Source: Leptodontidium sp. MPI-SDFR-AT-0119 (lineage: Eukaryota > Ascomycota > Leotiomycetes > Helotiales > Leptodontidiaceae). From it: a DNA stretch of 64,000 bases. Location: the NCBI GenBank assembly GCA_020726505.1, contig JAHLEZ010000016.1:310001-374000 (forward strand). Reading direction: 5' to 3'. The position numbers were made by a program, and so were the translations under genes. Positions 11,520-20,910 of the stretch are shown piece by piece (positions within the stretch are counted from its first letter, which is position 1; the number at the start of each line of letters is the position of its first letter). The notes beneath the pieces are model-generated. The model was not told the origin of the DNA. It worked only from the letters and a program-made list of their open reading frames with translations, and did not search any database.

Positions 11520-12533
11520 ATGTCCTCTTGCCCTCCGAGTAGTATCTAAGCCAGTTCCCACTTCTTTAATAGCCTATTCAAGGAATTCTTGATATATATT
11601 AAAGTTTGACCGCATATATCGGTAGTGGCGACGAATAAAGGCCTTTAGGTCTGCAAAACTCTCTTCAATTAGGTTGAAATCTGGAGAATATGGAGGTAAG
11701 AACTGTAACTGTACCCTGGCTCTATTAAAGACCTCTTGAATATCGTCGATATTAGTATAATAGATAGATGCGTTGTCTAATATAACGACGGATCTAGGGG
11801 CTAGAAATGGGTTGTATATTAGAAGAAGATCCTCTATTAAGAAGTCTTGGAATATGTCGGCCGTACAAGTGCCCTCAAACGTCTTATTTACAATATATCT
11901 ATCAATTGTATACGCCGGAAGACAGGAGATTCTGGTCCTTAAGGCTAGCCACCTTTTGACGTGAGCTCTAGCTCCTTTATTAGCCCAACTATACATGCGA
12001 TCTCCCGTACGCTCGTCGCTCCCAGATTCGTTTACACAGACGATTTGCTCTACCTGAAGGTCTTGAAGGTCTAATCGCCATTAAGTACGTAGAAACTCGT
12101 TTTGTTAAGCCGCAGAGACCTTTAACTTCTTCCGTGTAATCTTGATCTTATCGAGCACCTTTGAAATGGTTTATTGCCTCACATTTACGTGATATTCGTC
12201 CTCTAAGAAGTCGCAGATCTCATCTTAGTATAGCCATAGCCTATTAAGTTAGTAATGTCGTAGAAAGAGGCTAAATAAGCAAACTGACTCTTTATTAAGT
12301 AGTAACTTAATAGCCTGTTACATCTCCCACGTAACAACCTTAATTAGACCTCCGGAAAATGATTGTGGAGGCACGTTATAAGATACCCTAGCTCTATAGT
12401 AATAAACAGTCCCTAAAGAGACAAAATGGTCCTTTGCAAGTTGGCGTAGCTGACTCCCAGTCAGAGGGAGTCCTAGTTCGCGTAACGCATGCTCTAAACG
12501 CGCTACCGCGAGTACAGATAAACGAGGAGGCAT
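11520..12533 (-). pseudogene. Tc1/mariner-type DDE transposase, RIP-interrupted
   Basis: The start at 12533 (MPPRLSVLAVARLEHALREL) leads into a helix-turn-helix region. Degraded middle sequence follows, then the catalytic part at 11996-11574 with VVILDNASIYY and FLPPYSPDFNLIEESF. That gives the second Asp and the Glu with 36 residues between them by my count. CVNESGSDER just upstream occupies the place of the first catalytic Asp (family pattern DESGS), here N, consistent with a G-to-A change. Several TAA/TAG stops interrupt the frame. The protein would cut and paste DNA at the 72-bp inverted repeats; this copy is dead. Confidence 0.85.
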
Positions 12534-12744
12534 GTTATTACAATAAAAATTAGATCAATAGAAAGCTGGCATGTTAGGCTTTAATTTGAGCTATCTGCGA
12601 AGTTGTTCTGATAATATTTGGTAGTGCAAGAGGTGGGGGCGATAATATTAAATATGCGCGTCGCGAAAATGGAGGGGTAAATCGCTCCAAAGGATGCGGC
12701 TCGCCAAAAAATCCGGATTCCGACTAGTTAGTTGTGCAGCTGTA

Positions 12745-12965
12745 TCCCGCCACCTAGCTCGGCGGTCTCAATGCGGCGGTTGACAGCGTCCTGGACGGTG
12801 ATATCCGTGATGCGGGTGCAGATGAGGTCAACAAGCTGCGTTCTCTGAGGGATCTGGTGCTGAACCACGGGTTCGATGTACTCTCCCTCCTCCTGTCCGC
12901 GGTTCTGCCGCTCAATCTCTTCCGTTGGGCGGCGGCGGAAGTAGTCTGCCGGTATTCCTCAGAGA
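12745..12965 (-). pseudogene. Possible DUF3435-like fragment
   Basis: An open minus-strand frame reads ADYFRRRPTEEIERQ, then GEYIEPVVQHQIPQRTQLVD, then a segment with NRRIETAEL. This style (acidic/aromatic start, ERQ, then a hydrophobic IPxRxxLVDLIC helix) reminds me of the C-terminal part of fungal DUF3435 proteins, the family that includes Starship captain tyrosine recombinases. The fragment stops where the mariner element inserted (TA at 12743-12744). I could not find its continuation on the far side, near 9150. No catalytic residues are visible in so short a piece, so the call is tentative. Confidence 0.3.
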
Positions 12966-13352
12966 TGATGTTTCGACACCGGCTCCTCGCACTGCCGATA
13001 GTGGTGGTAAGTCGCCTTACTTCTGCCTCCATGTCCGTCCCTTGAACTCTGAGGGTGAAAAAGAGATATTGATGGAGATGATACAGCGGTTGGAGAGAGT
13101 GTTGGCGGGGTTGGGGGTTGACATCATGCGGTGAGTAGCATTGGGTTTGGGGGCTATTGACTTGCCAGCCATCTGGAGTTACTGAGAGGTGACGAAATCG
13201 AGATTGTGATTGTAATCCAACGAATTAGTCTATCTGTATATTCCTGGAGCGGATGCGCTTGCGTTTCTAAGAGGGATATAGAGGGTCTGAGACAGAGTCT
13301 GACCCTTGGCACTTCGAAGACCAGTCTATCCATTTTACCCAAGTGAGCCTAT
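12966..13352. other. Short gap, no gene seen
   Basis: Nothing recognisable lies between the DUF3435-like scrap and the methyltransferase pseudogene. Frames are short on both strands. Confidence 0.4.
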
Positions 13353-14542
13353 TCATTCGTCTTTTGTCTCATTTTCTGGTTTCTGCCTATAACTGACATG
13401 AAACGGAAAATAGCTATGCACACTATTATCTATTAAACATTTCCTAACATCCACCAAATATACTTGCACTTCCTCTTTGCTTTAGCCTAATCCTCTACAC
13501 AACGGTCCAAAACTCATAGCATCGAGTCCGTCCAAAACCGCCATTCTCATATATAAGCCCACTGTCTTTAATGTCTTGTTCTTGGGCCATGTCCCTATTG
13601 GGATCTTGAAAACTTCGTGGTGGATGTTCGTGAAGCCGTAGCGCTCAAGATTGAGGGTGTGTTCAAGGGCTATAGTGAGATTGACGTTGAGGGCCACTAG
13701 GCCTTCTATTAGGGGTTCGTAGAATTTGAGGAAGGGCCAGGAATCAGGCATTGTGCCGTCGTCGCAGTGCGGGAAATAGTACATTTCCTGGAACTCGAGC
13801 CAGCCGCCTGGCTTGATGTGCCTTAACACCGGTCATCAACCTCTATTTATGTATCAAGGAAGGGAAGAGGGATATACTTGAACGCTCTCTGAATAAAGGT
13901 CGGGAAATCCTTTATCGCAAGTGTAATGTGCCGTCCGTGAACTAAATCATAGAAATCCTCTTGCGCTATCCAAGGAGACTCCGCATCGTCCACCAAGAAT
14001 TTGACGTTTAGAGGGACCTAAGCTGGTTGGATTAGACTTAGATCTATGCCCAGTACTTGTGCGCTGGGATATTCATCGCCCACTATACAAATTTAGTATT
14101 CTAACATAAGCCCACCTTATGTCTGGCACTTACTATCCATACACTATATTCCCGTGCCGGTCCCAAGATCAATGATGTTCTGTGGATTGTCCCTAATAGG
14201 CGCAAAATGTAGCTTTCTACCACAGAGATTGACAATCATCGCGTGCTTCATGTCCTCCCTCTCCTGCTCGCCCTCGTCGTTCGGAAACGCATAACGCCCC
14301 TCTCGGAACTTGTGGTATCGTCGCCCGTTCTCGAAGGTATAATCGCGGACGCTGGAGGAGAGGGATGTCGTTCTAGTGCTACTATGATCTGTTTGGTATC
14401 CGTCGTCGAAACCCTCGTCGGCTTCGATGATAGTCGTGGCTTGGTTGGCTGCTATCGCAGCCTCGGCGGGATCGTGAGCTGCAGGTCGAGGAGGGGATCT
14501 GGCGGGTGAAGCGGATGCGCGCTCTGGAACTGGAGAGGCCAT
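13353..14542 (-). pseudogene. LaeA-like SAM-dependent methyltransferase pseudogene
   Basis: The frame starts at 14542 with an Ala/Pro/Ser-rich leader, then a YHKFREGRYAFPNDE segment and motif I, IIDLGTGTGI. A 51-nt intron (14083-14133) follows, then a segment with SAQVLGIDLS and HGRHITLAIKDF. A second intron lies near 13830-13890, and the last exon starts HIKPGGWLEFQE. Three in-frame stops occur at 14144-14146, 14018-14020 and 13482-13484, each where this family has Trp: after GTGTGI, in IQPAWVP, and in RGLGW. TGG to TAG or TAA is the expected RIP change. The tail after the last stop is still readable (SKEEVQVYLVDVRK...HSYFPF) and ends at a TGA at 13353. Relatives methylate unknown or secondary-metabolite-linked targets; this copy is inactive as read. 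Confidence 0.85.
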
Positions 14543-16075
14543 TGTGGCAGTACAGTCGAGTCAATGCGATATGACAAGGTCATAAGAAGAATGACAGTTT
14601 ATTGAGAAGAACCATGTCGTTACTTATCCAGCAGGGAAGGGTTACATCCACAGCTGAATGTTTGCCCGGAAAATTGATTTTGCGTGGGAGGGAAGTGGGG
14701 GTCTTAGGGTCTTCACGTGATTGGCTTGACCACCCTTGGAGATACGACCACAATAGCCTTGCATTCATACTTTGTATAATCGTCGGTTCCCACTTCTCCA
14801 CCTTTGGTGGTCGGTGTTTTGGGAATGTCCGAATATTGGAACTGTCCCGGTTGCCTTAATGCCTGAGAAGTAACCTCGGCTTTATTAGTTACTTGCGGCC
14901 GCGTCTAAAACACGGCTAAATCGCGAGTTTTTAGAAGTAACTTTGAAAGATCAAGACGTGTCAATTGCATCAAATTCGCCTAATTTTCTAAACCTCTTTC
15001 GTTATAGACGCGTATTTTGATTCCCAGAGGGATTGGCCTCGTGATATAGATTTTAACGTGTTACGGCGCTGGATGTGACGATTCTATATCGTCACCTGAC
15101 TGCCGCCTAGACAGGCCCAACGCCCCTACAGGCTACAGCGGCTGCCTATAGGCTACAGTTGTAGCCTATAGAGTAATTGTGATTAACTCGTAAATAGCCT
15201 TGTATGCCCCCAAGAGGAACCTTCTCTCCCTAGCTTTAGATCCTCGTATATAGGCATTCTACTTCTTTCAGGGCTTCGACCTATTTACTTAGTATCTCCC
15301 CTGAATCCTAAGTATCCGGGCCATCACATATATAGATCGTCAAAGTACCATCCCTTTCTACTACTGTTTTTGTTCATTTTGGCCTTGCCGGTGACTTTGT
15401 GCTATGTTTGGAGGGAAGACCTTACTATCGTGATGCAAGTATTGTATCTCGCCAGCAACGGAGGGAAAGGACGAGGCAGTGGTTGTCTTGCTTGAAATTT
15501 GAGTACCGCAGAAGTATCTTCAGCTTTACTTCTTCTGTCCTGGTGGCTCTACCAGAACCCAATTACAGCCGTCTACATCAATAAAGTCATCCACAATGCC
15601 AGCTTGATACACTGATAAGTCCTCGACTTTCCTATCTGCCTGCTCATTCATCCTTCGAAAATGGCGACACCTTGCATGACCTGATAATGTAGGAAAGCTC
15701 ATGTAGTTAAGAAAAGTTTGGTTGCATTCGCAGAAATCATTGGACCGCACGCGGTTCCCGACGGTGGCGCATTCCTTGCGACGGCGTGTCACACCCTTGA
15801 AAAGTGGAGCAAAAACTGGTGCCCCGGCGGTGGCGCATCTTGTGGCCCTTGTCACCAACTCCCTTGTCGCCAGATTCCTATCGCGCGGTGCTCGCCTCGG
15901 ATTCTACTTTTTGCTGATTCCTGTGTCTCGGGAAAGTGATACAGCGCCGGGGCGTGTGTAGAATACGCAGGTGGGCGACCGAGTGGGGGGGGGGGGTGGC
16001 GGGGGGGGATGTCAGTAACGATTGGTACGCTGTCTAGTTGAGGTCATCTTGGTGTTTTACTTGGTACATGATGAA
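14543..16075. other. Intergenic, no supported gene; palindromes and a G-run
   Basis: No convincing gene was found. A minus-strand frame at 15526-15858 is open (110 codons, Cys/Arg-rich) but matches nothing I know. Notable structures are GTGACGAT/ATCGTCAC around 15075-15095, a perfect 12-bp palindrome at 15146-15171, and a run of about 13 G at 15984-16000. A TG...CA interval at 15074-15328 looks LTR-like but lacks a target duplication. Confidence 0.4.
15146..15171. repeat. Perfect 12-bp palindrome
   Basis: CTATAGGCTACA, two bases, then TGTAGCCTATAG. A partial third copy of the arm (AGGCTACAG) sits just upstream at about 15130. It may be the end structure of a small element. Confidence 0.6.
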
Positions 16076-16222
16076 AATAATGTACATTCGCTGTCTGTGC
16101 GGCTTCTAAATAGTTCCACAAACCCATGGTTCTACAGCGAGTCATCGTCCAATCTCATAGTGTTTTACTTCCTTAATAAGTAAGGCTGTGGCAATGTGCA
16201 CAGACAACGAATGTACATTATT
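16076..16222. repeat. Inverted repeat with 25-bp arms
   Basis: The left arm 16076-16100 (AATAATGTACATTCG...) and the right arm 16198-16222 (...CGAATGTACATTATT) are reverse complements with one mismatch, separated by about 97 bp. Related pieces (CTTGGTACATG) lie just outside both arms. This fits a small non-autonomous foldback element; no coding sequence is inside. Confidence 0.55.
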
Positions 16223-16511
16223 TACCCTTGATACGAAGTACTTGGTACATGCCCAAAAGATCAAAGACTTGGCGTCTGTGCGTACTACTCGAAGATTCCA
16301 CTTCACATGGGGTGTTAACCAATGAACCAATCCGGTTTACTCTTTCTCATCTGTAACAAGTAAAATATGGGTCATTTAGCACGGATACTGTATCAGATCT
16401 TTGATCTTTGCCTCCTGTACGAAGTACTCCACTTTAACAGCCTTTCTAGAAACTCAAAATTCTGCCCCTGGTTTATCGCTTAACTTATGCTTATTTCGAC
16501 ATATGCTTAAG

Positions 16512-17085
16512 TTACTTCCCCTCAACCCACTTCTTGAAATCAACATTAAACCCCTCAAACCCCCTCCTCGTCCTCTCCCTCGCCCCAAGCAGCGTCCCCA
16601 CAACCCCGGGACTCATAATCCCTCCCAGCAGTCCCGAAAACTCCTCTTGATGCACAAACGTCGTTCCCCCTTTATTCCCTTCCTCCTTACTCTCCCTGAA
16701 CTGGAACATATGTTCCCCATTAAATATCCCGTAGAATTCTCCTTTCCAGCGGAATTCTGAAGGCGAATTTTTCTACAAGCGTTAGCGAGTGCTTTTGTGG
16801 TGAGATGGAAGTGAGGAATTGGGAAGAGAAAGGGGTAAGTACGAGAACAACAGGTTCGAGAGTCGCTCCCCGCAATACATTATGCATTTTCACCCCTGGT
16901 TCTAGAGCTTTACCTGGGACTAAGGGACCGAGAGAGATGAAGAAGCCGTTTGGAGAGTATTTTGGGATTTGGTCGAATTGGAGGAACTGCTTTCGTAAGT
17001 ATCCGGTCATACAAGGAGTGGAGGGAGGTACTTTTTCTCTCACGACTGCTGGCGGCGCAGCGATTTCGATTTGTGTTGTGAGCAT
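16512..17085 (-). CDS. SRPBCC (START-like/polyketide cyclase-like) domain protein
   Basis: Three exons, 17085-17032, 16986-16843 and 16772-16512, are separated by 45- and 70-nt GT...AG introns. They total 459 nt (152 residues). The start MLTTQIEIAAPPAVVREK flows across intron 1 into FLQFDQIPKY. Intron 2 joins TLEPVVL to KNSPSEFRWKGEFYG. The end contains GGTTFVHQEEFSGLL and FEGFNVDFKKWVEGK. This matches the usual fungal single-domain SRPBCC protein, a helix-grip fold that binds hydrophobic ligands. Length and layout are normal for the family and no stop is present. The ligand is not predictable. The start was chosen because the upstream frame lacks similarity and this Met begins the conserved TEIEIxAPP-like strand. 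Confidence 0.82.
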
Positions 17086-17741
17086 CTTACTTTTCTGTCC
17101 CGATGAGATATAAGGGATATCGATGAAGCTCACGTGGGCTCGTTTTGTTCGCTCAGTTTGCTCGTCTTTTCGTTGATAGAAAGGCAGTTGAATGTTTTCG
17201 CAAGTCTTTGGTATCAATGTGTATGTATGAAGACTTTTTTGAGGGGATTTCCTCGCCCTTATGTATTCAATCGGAGTGATTCCAAATTGCCTGATATGGA
17301 GCAACATGAGAGTGTGGCAGCGCCCGTCCGTCAGGTCGGGGTCAAATTCACCCGTTGGCGGGGTTTTGTGGCGCTGCGGATTGGCTGCAAGCTACAAGTC
17401 GGAACGCCATCGTGGGGAATGTACGAAAGGTACCCTCCCCCTAAACAAACGTTAAATTTCTTGCGTGGAACCTACGAAGTACCAGAATTTTTAACGTTTG
17501 TACCAGGGGTAAGCACTTCTGTCAACGGATATATATATGTACGTGGATAGAAGCCAGACTGCCCAGTGGAGGAGGTTGCTGGTCACATGAGTGTGATGAA
17601 GTGAGGTGTGTCCTGAGGTAGACGCAGTTCGGCAACTGGTGCCAAAGCTGGGCCATTCCGGCATAGCTGTCCAAACGGATGGCTGGAACCGTGTATGAAT
17701 AGATCAATTGGAAAGAGGGACGGACAAATTAAAAGACGGGA
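17086..17741. other. Intergenic with one MITE
   Basis: The upstream region of the SRPBCC gene contains the MITE at 17433-17509 and otherwise no recognised feature. The 3' portion from about 17560 may be upstream, more degraded LINE sequence. Confidence 0.4.
17433..17509. mobile_element. Short MITE (copy C), TA-flanked
   Basis: About 77 bp, beginning CCCTCCCCCTAAACAAACG and ending TAACGTTTGTACCAGGGG, flanked by TA on both sides (17431-17432, 17510-17511). The ends pair with each other (CTAAACAAACGTTAAA / TTTAACGTTTGT). Two better-conserved relatives occur at 61799 and 61938. The TA duplication suggests mobilisation by a Tc1/mariner-type transposase. Confidence 0.75.
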
Positions 17742-18386
17742 CGAGAGCTCTACAGGATATGCCCGGAGCCAACGACGAAAGTCCTCCTGCTGCACAAGTC
17801 AGTACCTAGACCATTCAGCTCGCTAATAGTACAGTTGTGCACAGCAAAGATAGGTCTGCGGCAGTTCCTGTTTCTCAGGAAGGTGCCGGATGTGGATGAT
17901 GACAAGTGTGAGTGTAGAAGAGGCTCACAAACTGTACGTCATATACTTTTCTCCTGCCCCCTTTATCGTGAATTACGGCGGGAAACATGGGGAGGAGAGA
18001 GAACGAGGGAATAGCAGGACCTCAGGAAAGTATTGGGAGCGCAAGCTCTCGCATTAAAAGCAGCAAAATTTATGAGAAACACCGGGCTTCTTGGCCAATT
18101 CGAAGCCATTCCACAGACACCGTAATCACAGGCTATGCACTGGGAACCATTTAGGGTACAGTGAACTAAAATCGGACTAGAATGAGGAAGCGAAGTCGAG
18201 GGGATGAGATGCTGGAACCATGACAGCCAGGGCATGAAGTAATATGGGGCATGTAAACATGATAGCTACTGATGGTCAGGTGATCACGCACTGACCAATA
18301 TGCCGCATGAGCGACCATTGGTCGCTGGGATCGGTCTATGAATATGTCAATCAATCAATCAATCAATCAATCAATGAATGAATGAA
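17742..18386 (+). mobile_element. 5'-truncated Tad-like LINE, 3' end with tetranucleotide tail
   Basis: A plus-strand frame (17742 to TAA at 18123) reads as the C-terminus of a fungal non-LTR retrotransposon ORF2. It contains FSSLIVQLCTAKIGLRQFLF, then a CCHC-type motif CECRRGSQTVRHILFSC, then LYRELRRETW and LKAAKFMRNTGLLGQF. One TAG interrupts it at about 18012. A 3' UTR of about 220 nt follows and ends in tandem TCAA units grading into TGAA (18346-18386). Such simple tails mark target-primed reverse transcription. Reverse transcriptase and endonuclease are missing, as is usual for 5'-truncated copies. Confidence 0.8.
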
Positions 18387-18531
18387 CCTACCTTGACAAG
18401 ACATATTGATACAGCCCAGAACGCCTGTCGGACTAACCCAAACCATGATATTACTATTCAACAAGCTCCGAGATCCCTTGGAGACTCCATGCTATTACTT
18501 TCTCTCCTCTGATGACCGAAGCGGAGGGTCC

Positions 18532-19751
18532 TCATCGGCCATCGTCGCCAGTCTCTCGGCTATCTTCAGTTCTGCTTCCCGAACTACCCGAGTTCTTGAG
18601 TCGCATAGTTGCGACATCCGAGATTGAGATTGCTGGCGTCTCTAGATCGTCCATTTGGTGGAACTGCGGCCCCGACTGGTGAATGTACCCGAAAGAGGAG
18701 CCGTTCTTTCTCTGTACGAGGTGCCGGAATGAATATAATTTCGGCGCGTTGGCTACAAAGGTAGCTGCTAGGAATTCTCCTGTCGTCCAGGTGATCCTGA
18801 TACTTTCAGAGGATTTGGATTGGATGGTGAATGGGATGCGGACGGCTGTGATGACGATGATCATGAAGCCGATGCTGAACAGAAATCCGAGTTGTAATTT
18901 CCTTTGTTGTCAGTTCCGCTGATGGAGGAAAAGATAAAAAACTCACTTGACGATGCCCAGTCTCACTTTGAGCAGAACGGGGATGGGGAGGAAGATGAGC
19001 ATCAAATCCGTACACATATTGCAAATTCCTAGGCCAAGAAGTGAATACAAGGCTGATCCAAACTGTCAAGTCTGTAACTTACCGACAAAGTACAGTTGTA
19101 CGATAGCTTGGGAGCAGTTTCCTGCGAGATCCAATAAGCTTTAATCCGATTCGACGAAAGAAACTTGTACCTGGATCAGGAAGAACCTGCCAATAGAGAC
19201 GGAAGGGTTTGCACTCCACAAACGTAGAGATGATGCTCCCGAAGAAAGTGACAGCAAAAACAATGCCGTACACAAGTATAGTCTTCTTTTCCCATGGCAG
19301 GTCTCTCACCAGGTGACGGTAGAACATAAGCAGCACCAACTTCTGTATCCACAACCTGAAATCATCAAGTCAGCAAATGCTCTTGAACTTTTGCGAGCCA
19401 CGCTTTTCAAGCTCATGCCCCCCCAAACATGAACAAACTCACAGCGAAATATACAAGCATCTCGCAATCAACGTAAACTTGCTCCCAATCTCCCTGCGAT
19501 AAATCTCCTGTTGTGAAAACATATGCGTAGCCTGGTACGTATCGCTGACATTGTTGGTCTTCCAGATGATGAGCACATGCGTGAAGGCGATGCGGGCGAT
19601 GGAGAGGAAGATAGCGACAGCAGTGAGGCTGTCACTAGCATCCCATTTCGTCTCGCAGTACCGGCCCATTGCTAGGCGGACAACCATTATGAAGATGGCG
19701 AGGCAGACACATATCCAGACTGTACCCAGAGCGTCCACCATTTTTGCCCAT
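18532..19751 (-). CDS. SAT4/PTH11-like rhodopsin-domain integral membrane protein
   Basis: The exons visible are 19751-19443, 19355-19171, 19121-19083, 19028-18947 and 18901-18532, with introns of 87, 49, 54 and 45 nt and consistent phases. From the Met at 19741 they give 324 residues. Hydrophobic spans include VWICVCLAIFIMVV, ILVYGIVFAVTFFGSII, LMLIFLPIPVLL and LFSIGFMIIVITAV. Typical family pieces are WAKMVDALGTVW, an RRxIGSKxxLxARC-like stretch, WIQKLVLLMFYRHL, NCSQAIVQLYF and NAPKLYSFRHL. The frame runs upstream of 19741 into an AG at 19752, so at least one 5' exon is probably missing from this model; a candidate lies around 19770-19950. The tail is hydrophilic and Ser/Asp-rich. PTH11-like proteins are proposed surface sensors; no ligand can be inferred. 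Confidence 0.83.
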
Positions 19752-20407
19752 CTGCAGACTCTGATGTTAGTGTTTGAGGAATGAATGCATAGAGGAGGTG
19801 ATTAATCGGAGAAAGGGCCGCTGCGTAGCGATGATGAGAACTGCCATGAGAGACGGGAACGTCTGAGGAGTGAATAGCAACCTACATATATACCGAGCGC
19901 TAGCGGCTGCGACGGGCTTTGTCGTGTGAGCTTTGCCGAAACCTATCAAAAGTATCATCAGAAAGTCTAAATGAAGAGAGCTAGGTAGACTCCTCCAATA
20001 ACCATTGTTGTCTGGGTTTCAGAAGACAGGATAGACTATCAATTCAATGGCCAGCAAAAGACGAATCCGTGGAGAAGTGACCTGCAGACCTGCGCCTCTG
20101 AAAGCACGATGCGGGGAGAACCAGCATTTCAATCCCTGATCCTTCTTGAGCCTCTAGGCTTGATCCATGGAGTTAATCAACCTGACACATCTCGTGCCGA
20201 AAACTCAATCAGTTGCTGCACGCGACAGGTTGCCCAACTGATTCACTGGTCGAATCCGACCACCCACTGCCTTGCCAAGATATGATCTGTTTCCGCTTTG
20301 GGCCATCGCGCAATCAGGACCAAGATCCTCATTGTCGAAACATAAGTTTAGACGATTTATTTTGGACTGCGGGAGCTAGAGGAGGTGGGGGATCCCGAAG
20401 TGGGGTA
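19752..20407. other. 5' region of the membrane-protein gene, no further gene seen
   Basis: Probably holds the first exon and promoter of the minus-strand gene ending at 18532, but I could not fix a start. The right edge is the TA site of mariner copy 2. Confidence 0.35.
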
Positions 20408-20910
20408 CAGCTGCACAACTAACTAGTCGGAATCCGGATTTTTTTGGCGAGCCGCATCCTTTGGAGCGATTTACCCCTCGGAAGTAGTCCCAGCCCCCTC
20501 CTCACTAACACCTTTACGTAAATAACTTAATAACTATTAATTAGAATAATCTGCTAATTAGTATACTTTAATTTCGTTATAATTAGAAGAGGTCCCTACG
20601 TCGTTTGCAAAAAAAACTACTAGAAACGGATGAGATTTCGAAGAGGGCGTGCACCTAGAGTACTCGCCTCCTAGAGAACTTTAACCTAGATTAGTAAGCT
20701 CTGGCGAAGTTAATAAAGCGTAAGAAGAAAGATTTAGACCTAGAAAATAGTAGTAAGGCTAAAAAAGATAGAAGAGAGTTTACACTATAAAGTGCACGTT
20801 AAAAAGAGGTAGAGAAAGTGTGACGAGCGGCAGGGCAAAAGCAGTGGTTCAAGTGCTTAGAATATTAAGGTGCAGAACCAGAAGGGTTCTGCGAGAGGCT
20901 ACGGAGACCG

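Larger units (their letters stand above)
9159..12742 (-). mobile_element. Tc1/mariner element, copy 1, with TA target duplication and two convergent ORFs
   Basis: Terminal inverted repeats of about 72 bp begin CAGCTGCACAACTAACTA and end near GGTAAATCGCTCC / GGAGCGATTTACC. They are flanked by TA at 9157-9158 and 12743-12744. The element is 3584 bp. A DDE transposase lies on the minus strand at the right, and a long second frame lies on the plus strand at the left. Both carry TAG/TAA stops at likely Gln and Trp codons, so this copy is itself RIPed, though much less than copy 2 at 20408. Confidence 0.92.

Noticed and set aside
15074..15328. TGTGACGATTC...CATCACA interval as a solo LTR
   Set aside because: Ends are TG/CA-like but flanks (CTGGA versus TATAT) are not duplicated, and no related LTR is in the window.
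15526..15858. 110-codon Cys/Arg-rich frame on the minus strand as a gene
   Set aside because: No ATG at the open start, no recognised domain and no intron support.
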